Shown here one piece after another: positions 54,381 to 64,000 of a DNA stretch of 64,000 nt (the stretch's first letter is position 1; each line of letters starts with the position of its first letter). The notes beneath the pieces are model-generated. The model saw only the letters and a list, made by a program, of their open reading frames with translations, made no database searches and was not told the DNA's origin. The position numbers and the translations under genes are program-made. Source of the DNA: Paucibacter sp. DJ2R-2 (GTDB lineage: Bacteria > Pseudomonadota > Gammaproteobacteria > Burkholderiales > Burkholderiaceae_C); assembly GCF_025717675.1 (NCBI RefSeq), contig NZ_JAJIRT010000001.1:992001-1056000 (forward strand), given 5' to 3'.

Positions 54381-55742
54381 TTACATGATGCGGCGCGGAT
54401 GCGCCATGGACTCATGCGCGGCATGGAGGCGCCGCACCAGCACCTGGATGAAGGCGCGGTCGAAGCGATGCTGGCATTCCGGGCTCAACAAACCCAGGGA
54501 CTCCGGCGTGAAGGAGATGGTGATGCAGACCTCGCTGACCCGCACATCGGCGCTGTGGCGCCGAAGATCGGGGTTAGGCGCCAGATAGGCCATCTCGCCG
54601 ACCGAGGTGCCCTGGCCGAGGCTGGCGACCTTGTTGCCGTCGCGGTACACATCGACCGCACCCTGGGCCAGGATGTGGAAGGTGTTGCCCTCCTGGCCGC
54701 GCTTGTAGAGCGCATGGTCGAGCGGAAAGCGCCGCCAGCGCGCGCGGTGCACCACTTCCCAGAGTTCCACATCGCCGAAATCGGCGAAGAACTCGAGTTC
54801 GCGCAGCATATTGAAGCGCTCGGAATCCTTGACCTCGTAGAGCCGCGCCAGCGGCACCAGCTGCTTGGACACCAGCTCGGACAAGGCCTTGCCGAAGGCT
54901 TCCCAGTCGGCATAACGCTCCTGGGGGTGCTTGGCCAGGGCCTTCAGGATGACAGCCTCCAGCTCCGGCGTCACGCCGCCACGCAAGCCCTGCAAGGGCG
55001 GCGGCGCCTGGTGGTAAATCTGGTGCATCAACGCCATCTGGCTGGGCGCATCAAAGGGCGCACGGCCGGCCACCAGGTGGTAGAGCACGGCACCGAGGGC
55101 GTAGATGTCGGCACGGCAATCGACATCGCCGCCCTCGATCTGCTCGGGCGGCATATAGGCCAGGGAGCCGACCCGGTGCACCTGGGTCGAGTCGGAGCGC
55201 AAATTCAGGGCGCTGCCGAAATCGCTGACCTTCACATCGGTGACCTGGCCTTGGGCATCGAGCACGGCCAGCAGATTGGCCGGTTTGACATCGCGGTGGA
55301 TCAGCCCCTGGCGGAACACATAGGACAGCGCCATGGCGCATTTGAAGCCCAGCTCGACGATTTGATCCAGGGGCAGCAGGCGGTCGCTGCGGCAGAAATG
55401 CTTGAGCGTGACGCCAGGCACGTACTCCATGACCAGATAGGGCGAGTCTTCCTCAGGCACGGCGTCAAGGATCTGCACCACATTCGGGTGCTGCAGCCGC
55501 CCGGCCAGCGCCGCCTCAGCGGCATAGAAGCGCAGGCCGAAGTCGCTGCCATGGCCAGCGCGGCTGACCGCGGCCCAGGCGCGCATGCGTTTGATGGCCA
55601 CCTCGTTGCGATGGAACTCGTCCACCGCGAGAAAGACATCGCTGGTGGCACCCTCGCCGAGCCGACGCAGCACCTTGTACTTGCCGATATGGGCAGGCAG
55701 ATCGGCAGCGCTCTCGAAGGCGAGGTCTGAATCCAAAGACAT
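54381..55742 (-). CDS. Hanks-type Ser/Thr protein kinase with C-terminal cyclic-nucleotide-binding-like domain
   Basis: 453 residues from 55742 (ATGs at 55751 and 55754 are alternatives). The kinase domain (about 18-290) has [13 protein letters not shown] as the Gly loop, catalytic Lys51 in [14 protein letters not shown] (Asp151), and DFG (Asp174); PPEQIE stands where APE is usual. Residues about 315-440 are a cNMP-binding-type beta-roll: [20 protein letters not shown] and [20 protein letters not shown], with the Glu and an Arg in roughly canonical places. No membrane segment is present, unlike many bacterial Hanks kinases. Kinase activity could be controlled by a nucleotide, but binding residues deviate and must be tested. 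Confidence 0.88.
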   Translation of the reverse strand: MSLDSDLAFESAADLPAHIGKYKVLRRLGEGATSDVFLAVDEFHRNEVAIKRMRAWAAVSRAGHGSDFGLRFYAAEAALAGRLQHPNVVQILDAVPEEDSPYLVMEYVPGVTLKHFCRSDRLLPLDQIVELGFKCAMALSYVFRQGLIHRDVKPANLLAVLDAQGQVTDVKVSDFGSALNLRSDSTQVHRVGSLAYMPPEQIEGGDVDCRADIYALGAVLYHLVAGRAPFDAPSQMALMHQIYHQAPPPLQGLRGGVTPELEAVILKALAKHPQERYADWEAFGKALSELVSKQLVPLARLYEVKDSERFNMLRELEFFADFGDVELWEVVHRARWRRFPLDHALYKRGQEGNTFHILAQGAVDVYRDGNKVASLGQGTSVGEMAYLAPNPDLRRHSADVRVSEVCITISFTPESLGLLSPECQHRFDRAFIQVLVRRLHAAHESMAHPRRIM

Positions 55743-55814
55743 GCCGAACATCATAAGTTGCCCCAGCCCGCCCCAATTGCAAGCAAATGCACGCACCCAA
55801 GCCCCAAGCCCGAC

Positions 55815-55904
55815 GATTCACGATTCACGATTCACGATTCACGATTCACGATTCACCCGTTCACCCGTTCACCCGTTCACCCGTTCACCCGTTCACCTGT
55901 TCAC
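55815..55904. repeat. Direct array: six GATTCAC then six CCGTTCAC-type units
   Basis: GATTCAC is repeated six times without interruption (55815-55856), then CCGTTCAC five times and CTGTTCAC once (55857-55904). The period changes from 7 to 8 at the join. It lies just upstream of argS (start 55947). Unit sequence matches the arrays at 38102-38193 and 62946-63055. Confidence 0.9.
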
Positions 55905-55946
55905 CCCCACACCCCTTGCCCCGCCCCCGCCCGTAGAATTCCCCCC

Positions 55947-57665
55947 ATGATCCAAGCCAAGCAAGAATTGCTCGCCGCCCTGGCCGAAGCCATTCAAGAA
56001 CTCAGCCCCGGCACCGACCTGGTTGCCGCCTTCGAATCCCCCAAGCAAGCCGCCCATGGCGATTTCGCTTGCACGGCCGCCATGCAGCTGGCGCGACCGC
56101 TGAAAAAGAACCCGCGCGAGCTCGCCCAGGCCTTGATCGAGGCCTTGCAGCGCCGCCCGGCCTTCGCTCGCTGGGTCACCGGCCTGGAAATTGCCGGCCC
56201 CGGCTTCATCAACATCCGCCTGAGTGCCGCGGCCAAGCAGGCCGTGGTCAGCGAAGTGCTGTCGGCCACCGCAGCCTTCGGCCAGCAGCCGGCCACGGCA
56301 CAACATGTGATGGTCGAGTTCGTCTCGGCCAACCCGACCGGCCCGCTCCATGTCGGCCATGCCCGCCAGGCCGCGCTCGGCGACGCCTTGTGCAGCCTGT
56401 TCAAGACCCAGGGCGCGCAAGTCACGCGCGAGTTCTATTACAACGACGCCGGCGTGCAGATCGCCACCCTCGCGAACTCGACCCAATGCCGCCTGAAAGG
56501 GCTCAAGCCCGGTGACGCCGGCTGGCCGGAAAGCGCCTACAACGGCGACTACATCCAGGACATCGCCGACGCCTTCCTGGCCAAGCAGACCGTGGTGGCC
56601 GATGACCGCCAGTTCACGGCCTCGGGCGATATCGAAGACCTGGACAGCATCCGCCAGTTCGCCGTCGCCTACCTGCGCCACGAACAAGACCTGGACCTGC
56701 AGGCCTTCGGCCTGAAGTTCGACAGCTACTTCCTGGAATCCAGCCTCTACAGCAGCGGCCGGGTCGAGGACACCGTGGCCAAGCTGATCGCCAAGGGCAA
56801 GACCTTCGAAGAGGGCGGCGCGCTCTGGCTGCGCACGACCGACTACGGCGACGACAAAGACCGCGTGATGCGCAAGAGCGAAGGGGGCTACACCTACTTC
56901 GTGCCCGATGTGGCCTATCACATCGACAAGTTCCAGCGCGGCTACAGCAAGTGCATCAATGTCCAGGGCAGCGACCACCACGGCACCATTGCCCGCGTGC
57001 GCGGTGGCCTGCAGGCGGCCGATGTCGGCATCCCGCAGGGCTTCCCCGATTACATCCTGCACAAGATGGTCACCGTGATGAAGGGCGGCGAGGAGGTCAA
57101 GATCTCCAAGCGCGCCGGCTCCTACGTGACCCTGCGTGACCTGATCGACTGGACCAGCCGCGACGCCGTGCGCTTCTTCCTGATTGGCCGCAAGGCCGAC
57201 ACGGAATTCATCTTCGACGTCGACCTGGCCCTGAAGCAAAACGACGAGAACCCGGTGTTCTACGTCCAGTATGCGCACGCCCGCATTTGCTCGGTGATCC
57301 GCAACTGGGTGGCCCGCGGCGGTGACGAGACGGCCCTGGCCAGCGCCGACCTGAGCCTGCTGAGCGCCCCGACCGAAGCCGCCCTGATGCTCAAGCTGGC
57401 CGAGTACCCGGCCATGCTGTCTGGCGCCGCAGCCGGCCTGGCCCCGCATGACGTGGCCTTCTACCTGCGCGACTTGGCGGCCAGCTATCACAGCTACTAT
57501 GCGGCTGAGCGCGTGTTGGACCAGGCGCCCGAGCTGAGTGCGGCGCGGGTGGCCTTGCTGGCCGCCACGCGCCAGGTGTTGCGCAATGCCCTGGCCGTTC
57601 TGGGCGTCAGCGCACCCGAGGTGATGTCCCGCGAAGCAATTCCTGAAGCGACGGAGAAGGCATGA
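55947..57665 (+). CDS. argS: Arginyl-tRNA synthetase
   Basis: 572 residues, the usual class Ia ArgRS length. It charges tRNA-Arg in the cytoplasm. The N-terminal additional domain is residues 1-110, then the HIGH signature appears as HVGH (135-138) in [19 protein letters not shown]. The catalytic domain includes [16 protein letters not shown] and [16 protein letters not shown]. The KMSKS region is [16 protein letters not shown]; the C-terminal helical anticodon domain ends [20 protein letters not shown]. The start is at 55947, since the longer frame would translate the repeat array. The stop overlaps the next gene's start (ATGA), so the two are coupled. Confidence 0.97.
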   Translation: MIQAKQELLAALAEAIQELSPGTDLVAAFESPKQAAHGDFACTAAMQLARPLKKNPRELAQALIEALQRRPAFARWVTGLEIAGPGFINIRLSAAAKQAVVSEVLSATAAFGQQPATAQHVMVEFVSANPTGPLHVGHARQAALGDALCSLFKTQGAQVTREFYYNDAGVQIATLANSTQCRLKGLKPGDAGWPESAYNGDYIQDIADAFLAKQTVVADDRQFTASGDIEDLDSIRQFAVAYLRHEQDLDLQAFGLKFDSYFLESSLYSSGRVEDTVAKLIAKGKTFEEGGALWLRTTDYGDDKDRVMRKSEGGYTYFVPDVAYHIDKFQRGYSKCINVQGSDHHGTIARVRGGLQAADVGIPQGFPDYILHKMVTVMKGGEEVKISKRAGSYVTLRDLIDWTSRDAVRFFLIGRKADTEFIFDVDLALKQNDENPVFYVQYAHARICSVIRNWVARGGDETALASADLSLLSAPTEAALMLKLAEYPAMLSGAAAGLAPHDVAFYLRDLAASYHSYYAAERVLDQAPELSAARVALLAATRQVLRNALAVLGVSAPEVMSREAIPEATEKA

Positions 57666-58372
57666 GCACGGCTCAATCTGGCAGCAGCAACAAAAACAAA
57701 AGCAAACAACAACGGGGTGGCTTTGTCCTCGGCTTGATCGTCGGCTTGCTGCTGGGTCTGGCCGTGGCGCTGGGCGTGGCGCTCTACATCGCCAAGGTGC
57801 CCATCCCCTTCATCGACAAGGTGCCGCAGCGCACGGCCGAGCAGGACGCGGCCGAAGCCCAGCGCAACAAGAACTGGGACCCCAACGCTCCCCTGGCCGG
57901 CAAGGCCGGCGTGAAGGCCAGCGGTGTGGTCAGCGGCGCGCCGGCACCGGCCGCACCTGCGCAGGTCGCCGCACCGGCAAGCACGGCGCCGGCGGTGGCC
58001 CCTCCAGCGCCAAGCGCCTCGGCAGCCGCTCCCAAGGCTGCGGACAAGGCCCCCGAGAAAGCCGCTGACAAAGCGGCCGACAAGAAGGCCGAAGCCAAGG
58101 CTGCCGCCGCCAGTGCTGCTGCGGCCGCCGCCGACCCCAATCTCTACTTCGTGCAGGCCGGCGCCTATGTGAAGAACGAGGACGCCGAGCAGCAGCGCGC
58201 TCGTCTGGCCTTGCTGGGCTTCAGCGCCAAGGTCATGGAGAAAGAACAATCGGGCCGCACGGTCTTCCGTGTGCGCATCGGCCCCATCGACAGCCGCGAT
58301 GAAGCCGAAGGCCTGCAGCGCAAGATCGAAGCGGCCGGCATCGAAGCCAATCTGGTCGGCGTTAAACGCTGA
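57662..58372 (+). CDS. SPOR-domain membrane protein, FtsN-like architecture
   Basis: 236 residues. A short basic cytoplasmic tail (about 20 residues, [10 protein letters not shown]) precedes one transmembrane helix about 21-43. A low-complexity Ala/Pro/Lys linker (about 85-160) leads to a C-terminal SPOR domain (about 158-236: [57 protein letters not shown]). SPOR domains bind denuded peptidoglycan at the septum, so this protein probably acts in the periplasm at division. It is coupled to argS by the ATGA overlap. Confidence 0.9.
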   Translation: MSTAQSGSSNKNKSKQQRGGFVLGLIVGLLLGLAVALGVALYIAKVPIPFIDKVPQRTAEQDAAEAQRNKNWDPNAPLAGKAGVKASGVVSGAPAPAAPAQVAAPASTAPAVAPPAPSASAAAPKAADKAPEKAADKAADKKAEAKAAAASAAAAAADPNLYFVQAGAYVKNEDAEQQRARLALLGFSAKVMEKEQSGRTVFRVRIGPIDSRDEAEGLQRKIEAAGIEANLVGVKR

Positions 58373-58390
58373 GTTTTCGCCCCAATACTC

Positions 58391-58409
58391 GGGGCTGCGG
58401 CCCCTTTTT
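58391..58409 (+). terminator. Rho-independent terminator after the SPOR gene
   Basis: GGGGC (58391-58395) and GCCCC (58400-58404) form a stem with a four-base loop, followed by five T (58405-58409). It lies 19 bases after the SPOR stop and ends the argS-SPOR message, at least in part, before the dsbA genes. Confidence 0.6.
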
Positions 58410-58434
58410 GTCCACCGAGATGAACGAGAAGAAG

Positions 58435-59112
58435 ATGATGAAACGTCGCGAGTTTTCTGCCCTGTTGTCGACTCCTCTGGCTTTGGGCGGCCTGAGCCTG
58501 GCCCCGCAGCTGGCCTTGGCACAAACCGACCCCTTTGCCGGCAAGTTCCAGACCCTGGCCCAGGCCCTGCCCGTGGCCGTGCCGGGCAAGATCGAGGTGG
58601 TGGAGTTCTTCTGGTACGGCTGCCCGCATTGCTTTGCTTTCGAGCCGGTGCTGGCGCCCTGGATCAAGCAGCTGCCGGCCGATGTCGCCTTTCGCCGCGT
58701 CCATGTCGGCTTCAACGCCATGATCAAGCTGCACCAGCGCCTGTTCTACGCCCTGGAAGCCCTGGGCAAGGCCGCCGAGCTGCAGGACAAGATTTTCAAT
58801 GCCTTCCACGTTGAGCGCCTCGAGCTCAACGACGAGAAAAGCCTCACCGAGCTGGTGGTGCGCATGGGCGTGGACGGTGCCAAGTTCAAGGATGCTTTCA
58901 ACGCTTTCGGCGTGGTCACCAAGGCCGGCCAGGGAGCCAAGCTGTCCGAGGCTTACCGCATCGACGGCGTGCCGGCGCTGGGCATTGGCGGCCGCTACCT
59001 GACCTCGCCTTCGATCGCCGGCGTCCGTGGCGAAGCCGAAGTGGCCAACGGGCGCCGAGCCCTGGCCGTGGCCGATCACTTGATCCAGCTGGCCCGCGCC
59101 GCCAAGGCCTGA
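58435..59112 (+). CDS. dsbA: DsbA-type thiol:disulfide interchange protein (first of two)
   Basis: 225 residues from 58435; ATGs at 58420 and 58438 are alternatives, and GAGAAGAAG upstream favours 58435 or 58438. A signal peptide is present (LLSTPLALGGLSLAPQLALA). The thioredoxin-fold core shows VVEFFWYGCPHCFAFEPVL with a CPHC active site, the helical insert, and the cis-Pro loop DGVPALGIGGRYL. DsbA introduces disulfides into exported proteins in the periplasm and is reoxidised by DsbB (not in this window). The PsiF-repeat protein and others in the window have cysteines that could be substrates. Confidence 0.93.
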   Translation: MMKRREFSALLSTPLALGGLSLAPQLALAQTDPFAGKFQTLAQALPVAVPGKIEVVEFFWYGCPHCFAFEPVLAPWIKQLPADVAFRRVHVGFNAMIKLHQRLFYALEALGKAAELQDKIFNAFHVERLELNDEKSLTELVVRMGVDGAKFKDAFNAFGVVTKAGQGAKLSEAYRIDGVPALGIGGRYLTSPSIAGVRGEAEVANGRRALAVADHLIQLARAAKA

Positions 59113-59161
59113 GGGCTGGACGCCCGGACGCCCGATCTCAACACCTGCCCCCTGCGAAGCG

Positions 59162-59824
59162 ATGAAACCGATCTCCCGCCGTGACTTCTCCGTTTGCCTG
59201 GCCGCCACCGGCCTGCCGGCCCTGAGCCAGGCTCAAGGCGCTGCGCCGGTCGAAGGCAAGCAGTACCTGCGCCTGGCACAGCCCTTGCCGGCCACGCCGG
59301 GCAAGATCGAGGTGTATGAGTTCTTCCTCTACACCTGCCCGCACTGCTTCGCCTTCGACCCGCTGGTGTCAGCCTGGGCCAAACAGTTGCCGGCCGATGT
59401 CAGCTTCCGTCGGGTCCATGTCGGCGTGGGCGCCATGCACAAGTTGCACCAGCGCTTGATGTTTGCCCTGGAGACCCTGGGCCGAATCGGGGACTTTCAC
59501 GAGTCCGTGTTCAAGGCCATCCATGTCCAACATCTGGACCTCAGCGACGAAAAAGCCATCACCAAGTTTGCCGTCAGCCTGGGCCTGGACGAGGCCAAGT
59601 TCACGGCTGCCTTCAATTCCTTCAGCGCCCAGGGCCGCCCGGCCCAATCAGCAAAGCTGGCGGCGTCCTACCGCGCCGACACCGTGCCGGCGATCGGTAT
59701 TGGCGGCCGCTTCCTGACCAGCCCCAGCATGGCCGCCCCAGGGCAGAACCCGCAAGTGGGCGGGCAAGCGGCCCTGGCTTTGACGAACCAGCTGATCCAG
59801 CAACTGCGCAGCGGCAAGGCCTGA
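59162..59824 (+). CDS. DsbA-type thiol:disulfide interchange protein (second of two)
   Basis: 220 residues, a tandem paralogue of the preceding gene, 49 bases downstream. Signal peptide LAATGLPALSQAQG. Active site CPHC in VYEFFLYTCPHCFAFDPLV; cis-Pro region ADTVPAIGIGGRFL. Compared with the first copy, the residues before the active site differ (LYT against WYG), as do the helical insert and C-terminus, suggesting separate substrates or redox potential. Neither copy has a LipB-like lipobox, so both should be soluble in the periplasm. Confidence 0.9.
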   Translation: MKPISRRDFSVCLAATGLPALSQAQGAAPVEGKQYLRLAQPLPATPGKIEVYEFFLYTCPHCFAFDPLVSAWAKQLPADVSFRRVHVGVGAMHKLHQRLMFALETLGRIGDFHESVFKAIHVQHLDLSDEKAITKFAVSLGLDEAKFTAAFNSFSAQGRPAQSAKLAASYRADTVPAIGIGGRFLTSPSMAAPGQNPQVGGQAALALTNQLIQQLRSGKA

Positions 59825-59950
59825 GGGCCGTTCCTCGCGCGCAGCGACTCTACGAGCCCGGCATAGCGGGGCGCGTACTAGAATGGTCTGCAAGATTTGT
59901 GCCGCCACCCGTCGGCGTCCACGCCCTTGCCTGACCGAACCCCTGTGCCC

Positions 59951-60576
59951 ATGAAGCTGTCCTCGCGTTCCACCGCCCTGCCCGGCCTGCTGGCGACCCT
60001 GGTCCTGGGCCTGGCCGCCGGCGCAGCCCAGGCCGAGAAGGCCGACCGCGGCAAGCCGCTCAATATTTCCTCCAAGAACGGCGGCAGCGTCGAGATCGCC
60101 AAGCAGCGCACCGAGTTCAACGGTGATGTGGTGCTGAGCAAGGGCAGCTTGGTGCTGCGCGCCGAGAAGCTCGATGTGCGCGAGACCGGCGACGGCTACC
60201 ACCAGGTCTATGCCAATGGCCAGACCGGCAAGCAGGTCAGCTTCCGCCAGGCGCGCGACATCCCGGGCGAGGCCATCGAAGGCCTGGCCGACCAGCTCGA
60301 ATACGACACCCGCAGCGACACCGTGCGCTTCATCGGCAACGCCGTGGTGCGGCGCCTGCAAGGCACGACCGTGGCCGACGAGGTGACCGGCGCGGTCATC
60401 CTGTTCGACAACCGCAGCGAGGTGTTCACCTTGGAAGGCGGCCAGAGTTCGCCCCACCCGAGCGGCCGTGTGCGCGTGGTGATGATGCCGCGCGGCGCGG
60501 CCTCGGAGCCCGCCGCCACGCCGGCCTCGGGCATCCAGCTCAAGCCGAGCACCAGCCTCAGCCCGCGCAAGACGCC

Positions 60577-60580
<4 letters not shown>
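59951..60580 (+). CDS. lptA: Lipopolysaccharide export periplasmic protein LptA
   Basis: 209 residues from ATG 59951; the frame upstream lacks a ribosome site. Signal peptide [20 protein letters not shown]. The mature part is an OstA-like beta-jellyroll: [40 protein letters not shown] and [20 protein letters not shown]. LptA bridges LptC and LptD and carries LPS across the periplasm. The C-terminal 30 residues ([16 protein letters not shown]) are low-complexity. lptB follows with an ATGA overlap. No lptC is adjacent. Confidence 0.92.
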
Positions 60581-61368
<788 letters not shown>

Positions 61369-61407
61369 TGTGATGGCGAGCCTCCTGACAGCGCCGGGCC
61401 TGCGGCC

Positions 61408-62937
61408 ATGAAGCAATCGCTCCAGGTTCGCCTGAGTCAGCATCTGGCGCTGACGCCGCAGCTGCAGCAGTCGATCCGTCTGCTGCAACTGTCCACCCTG
61501 GAACTGAACCAGGAAGTCGAGCAGATGCTGGCGCAGAACCCGCTGCTCGAAACCGAGGACGACTTCTCCGTCGCCACGCCCGAGCTGCCCGAGCTGCGCC
61601 CGGCCAGTGCCGCCGAAGACAGCGGCGCGGAACGCGAGCTGGGCGGCGGCGCCGACGCCGAGGCCACGCCCGAGCTCAAGGCCGAGGACTTCGGCAACAG
61701 CGAACGCGAGGACTGGGAGAACGGCACCGAAGGTGACGATTTCGACGGCATCCGCGAGCTGCCCAGCAACAGCGGCAGCGGCTCGGGCAGCAACGACGAA
61801 GACGGCGAGCGCAGCGAGCAGGAGTCGGCCGAGATCTCCCTGCAAGAACATCTGCAGCAGCAGATGGCAGGCATGAGCTTGAGCGAATCGGACCAGCTGG
61901 CCCTGCGCCTGCTGATCGATTCCCTGAACGAGGACGGCCTGCTGGAAGACAGCCTGGCGTCGATTGCCGAGGCCTTGATCCCCGACGCCGGCGAGGACAG
62001 CGCGGCCGAACGCGAGGACCTGCTCGACCACCTGCGCATCGCCCTGAAGTGGCTGCACCATATGGACCCGGCCGGCGTCGGCGCCCGCGATCTGCCCGAG
62101 TGCCTGGAGCTGCAGCTGCGCCAGCTGCCACGCAGCGCGCCGCAGGTGATCGCCATCATGATCTGCAAAAAGCATCTGGACCTGCTGGCCAAGCGCGACA
62201 GCCGCCGCCTGATGCTGCTGACCGGCGCCGACGAGCCCTTGCTGCGCGAGGCCCAGGCCCTGATCGTGGCGCTTGAGCCCAAGCCGGGCCGGCGCTTTGC
62301 CCGCGGCCAGGCGCCGGCGGTGATTCCCGATGTGATCGTGCGCAAGGTCGGGCGCGAGCTGCGCGTCATCATCAACCCCGAGGTCGCGCCCAAGCTGCGC
62401 ATCAACGAGCTCTATGCCAATGCCCTGCGTCAGACGCGCGGCGGCATCAGCAACAGCGCCCTGGGCGGCGCGCTGCAGGAGGCGCGCTGGTTCATCAAGA
62501 ACATCCAGCAGCGCTTCGACACCATCCTGCGCGTCTCCACCGCCATCGTCGAGCGCCAGAAAGGTTTCTTCAGCCACGGCGCCGTGGCGATGAAGCCGCT
62601 GGTGCTGCGCGAGATCGCCGACGAGCTGGGCCTGCATGAGTCGACCATCTCGCGCGTGACCACGGCCAAGTACATGGCCACGCCCTTTGGCACCTACGAG
62701 CTCAAGTACTTCTTCGGCTCGGGCCTGTCCACCGAGGCCGGCGGCGAAGCATCCAGCACGGCCGTGCGCGAGCTGATCAAGCAATTCATCGCCGCCGAGA
62801 ACCCGGCCAAGCCCCTGTCCGACAGCGCCCTGGCCAATATGTTGGAAGAACAAGGCATCCAGGTCGCCCGCCGCACCGTCGCCAAGTACCGCGAAGGCAT
62901 GCATATTGGGACAACGACGATGCGGCGGGCGGGCTGA
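61408..62937 (+). CDS. rpoN: RNA polymerase sigma-54 factor
   Basis: 509 residues. Region I is Gln/Leu-rich (LSQHLALTPQLQQSIRLLQL, then LELNQEVEQMLAQNPLLE), region II is an acidic linker (about 50-140), and region III contains the core-binding and DNA-binding parts. ELGLHESTISRVTTAKYM is the helix-turn-helix and the RpoN box ARRTVAKYRE is near the C-terminus. Sigma-54 directs enhancer-dependent transcription. The order lptA-lptB-rpoN is conserved in proteobacteria. The usual hpf/raiA gene does not follow; instead the hairpin repeat and a GDSL hydrolase gene do. Confidence 0.97.
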   Translation: MKQSLQVRLSQHLALTPQLQQSIRLLQLSTLELNQEVEQMLAQNPLLETEDDFSVATPELPELRPASAAEDSGAERELGGGADAEATPELKAEDFGNSEREDWENGTEGDDFDGIRELPSNSGSGSGSNDEDGERSEQESAEISLQEHLQQQMAGMSLSESDQLALRLLIDSLNEDGLLEDSLASIAEALIPDAGEDSAAEREDLLDHLRIALKWLHHMDPAGVGARDLPECLELQLRQLPRSAPQVIAIMICKKHLDLLAKRDSRRLMLLTGADEPLLREAQALIVALEPKPGRRFARGQAPAVIPDVIVRKVGRELRVIINPEVAPKLRINELYANALRQTRGGISNSALGGALQEARWFIKNIQQRFDTILRVSTAIVERQKGFFSHGAVAMKPLVLREIADELGLHESTISRVTTAKYMATPFGTYELKYFFGSGLSTEAGGEASSTAVRELIKQFIAAENPAKPLSDSALANMLEEQGIQVARRTVAKYREGMHIGTTTMRRAG

Positions 62938-62945
62938 GGGTGGAA

Positions 62946-63055
62946 GTGAACTGGTGAACTGGTGAACTGGTGAACTGGTGAACAGGTGAACGAGTGAACA
63001 ACACCCCCACGATTCACGATTCACGATTCACCTGTTCACCTGTTCACCTGTTCAC
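62946..63055. repeat. Inverted array of GTGAACTG and GATTCAC/CTGTTCAC units
   Basis: Seven 8-bp units run from 62946 to 63001 (four GTGAACTG, then GTGAACAG, GTGAACGA and GTGAACAA). After the spacer to 63010 there are three GATTCAC (63011-63031) and three CTGTTCAC (63032-63055). GTGAACAGGTGAAC (62978-62991) is the exact reverse complement of 63034-63047, so the region can form a strong hairpin. It lies just after rpoN and may serve as a transcription barrier. Confidence 0.9.
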
Positions 63056-63160
63056 CCCACCCCAGCCCCAAACGTGCACACGCACGCGAATTTCGAGTGA
63101 TTCCCAGGCCACGGCATGCCATCATGCCGCCGACTTGGCTTGTTACTTGAAAGGACTGCC

Positions 63161-64000
63161 GTGAACGCTACTTCTGCCTCCCGACGCCGCTGGCACAGCG
63201 TCTCCTCCTCCGCCCTGATGATGACGGCCGGTCTGGCGCTGAGCGTTGCCGCGCAAGCGCAGGCCGTCAGCTCGAGCAGCACCCCCGCTTACAGCCGCAT
63301 CGTCGCCTTCGGCGACAGCCTCTCGGACAAGGGCAATTTCTATCAAGCCACGGGCGGCACCGTGCCGCAGCCCGGCAACTACTACCAGGGCCGCTTCTCC
63401 AACGGGCCGGTCGCCATCGAGCATCTGGCCCAAGGCCTGGGCGTGACCCTGCAGGACTACGCCTGGGGCGGCGCCCAGACCGGCTTGCTCAACGGCGCCG
63501 CCGTGGCCGCCGGCGCACCGGCCGCCCTGCAGAACACCGGCATGCTGTCCCAGGTCGGGGCCTTCCAGGCCGGCTTGGGTGGTGGCGCAGCCGACAGCCA
63601 GGCCCTGTACTTCCTCTGGGGTGGCGCCAATGACTTCCAGTACCAGGGCTACTCTCAGGCGACCGCACAGACGGCCATCCAGAACCTCAGCAACGCCGTT
63701 CAGACGCTGTACGGCCTGGGCGCGCGCCACTTCCTGATGCCAGGCCTGCCCGACCTGGGCCAGACCCCGGGCGGCCTCAGTTCCGGCGCCGCCGGTCAAC
63801 TGCACCTGCTTTCGCTCGGCTTCAACCAGGGTTTGAACGGTGCACTTGGCCAGTTGCGCGCGCTGCCCGGCATCGACATCCGCTATTTCGACACCCTGGG
63901 CGCGCAGCAAAACCTGATCGACAACGCCGCCCAGTACGGTCTCAGCAATGTCACCGAGGCTTGCTTCACCGGCTATGTCGGCCAGCCCAATGGCAGCACC
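63161..64000 (+). CDS. GDSL/SGNH-family hydrolase, N-terminal part (runs off the window)
   Basis: 280 codons are visible, without a stop. The start is GTG at 63161, with GAAAGGA (63149-63155) upstream. A signal peptide is present (LMMTAGLALSVAAQAQA). Block I is FGDSLSDKGN with nucleophile Ser53, block III is WGGANDF, and a Gly lies in the expected oxyanion position between them. This is the pattern of secreted GDSL esterases/lipases. The remainder beyond the window would contain the Asp-x-x-His block and might show an autotransporter barrel or a PEP-CTERM tail; neither can be judged. It follows the rpoN hairpin array. Confidence 0.88.
   Translation, partial: MNATSASRRRWHSVSSSALMMTAGLALSVAAQAQAVSSSSTPAYSRIVAFGDSLSDKGNFYQATGGTVPQPGNYYQGRFSNGPVAIEHLAQGLGVTLQDYAWGGAQTGLLNGAAVAAGAPAALQNTGMLSQVGAFQAGLGGGAADSQALYFLWGGANDFQYQGYSQATAQTAIQNLSNAVQTLYGLGARHFLMPGLPDLGQTPGGLSSGAAGQLHLLSLGFNQGLNGALGQLRALPGIDIRYFDTLGAQQNLIDNAAQYGLSNVTEACFTGYVGQPNGST

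Noticed and set aside
55815-55904. CRISPR array
   Set aside because: Units are only 7-8 bp with no spacers, and no cas genes are nearby.

Overview
The window reads as chromosomal DNA of a high-G+C betaproteobacterium of the Burkholderiales, probably in the Roseateles / Pelomonas / Paucibacter / Rubrivivax neighbourhood. The signs are PEP-CTERM surface proteins, an argS-SPOR-dsbA-lptA-lptB-rpoN string, a class 2 pyrF, and malate synthase G opposite a LysR gene. This is a judgement from gene content, not a database match. No rRNA, tRNA, CRISPR array or intact transposase was found.

Layout. 0-6 kb: the end of a ChaN-like lipoprotein, a glycine-zipper protein, a minus-strand RstA/RstB-like two-component pair followed by a Crp/Fnr regulator, a MITE-like intergenic element, a GNAT/NTF2-like fusion, and pyrF. 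6-15 kb: a large hybrid sensor kinase, a second MITE-like element (9578-9901), a secreted Cache protein next to a chemoreceptor, a YpfH-type esterase, an ankyrin-repeat protein, and a GNAT gene coupled to a winged-helix/TPR regulator. 17.8-31.2 kb: a PEP-CTERM surface locus. It holds a giant protein of about 2933 residues built from three fused modules and 11 internal repeats, a small PEP-CTERM protein, a four-helix membrane protein and a PEP-CTERM protein with NxxGxxAF repeats. No exosortase is present. 31-40 kb, minus strand: an M14 carboxypeptidase, three tandem LytS-like kinases ending in one LytTR regulator, a YafJ-like amidotransferase and a geranylgeranyl-reductase-family flavoprotein. 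39.6-48 kb: an Oar-like TonB receptor of distinctly low G+C, a TPR/2OG-Fe(II) oxygenase and a second TonB receptor. 48-55.7 kb: glcB with divergent LysR, a GGDEF/EAL protein, a PsiF-repeat protein and a Ser/Thr kinase carrying a cyclic-nucleotide-binding domain. 55.9-64 kb: argS, SPOR protein, two tandem dsbA-like genes, lptA, lptB, rpoN and the start of a GDSL hydrolase.

How the parts fit. Much of the window concerns the cell surface and sensing: secreted anchored proteins, outer-membrane receptors, LPS export, periplasmic disulfide formation, chemoreception and c-di-GMP turnover. Several gene pairs overlap by ATGA, which indicates translational coupling (the three kinases, argS/SPOR, lptA/lptB, TPR regulator/GNAT).

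The least explained signals are: the three-module giant PEP-CTERM protein, whose internal joins fall exactly where sorting signals would begin; inverted arrays of 7-8 bp GATTCAC/GTTCACC units at three intergenic sites; two non-coding elements with inverted ends; and three paralogous kinases sharing one response regulator.
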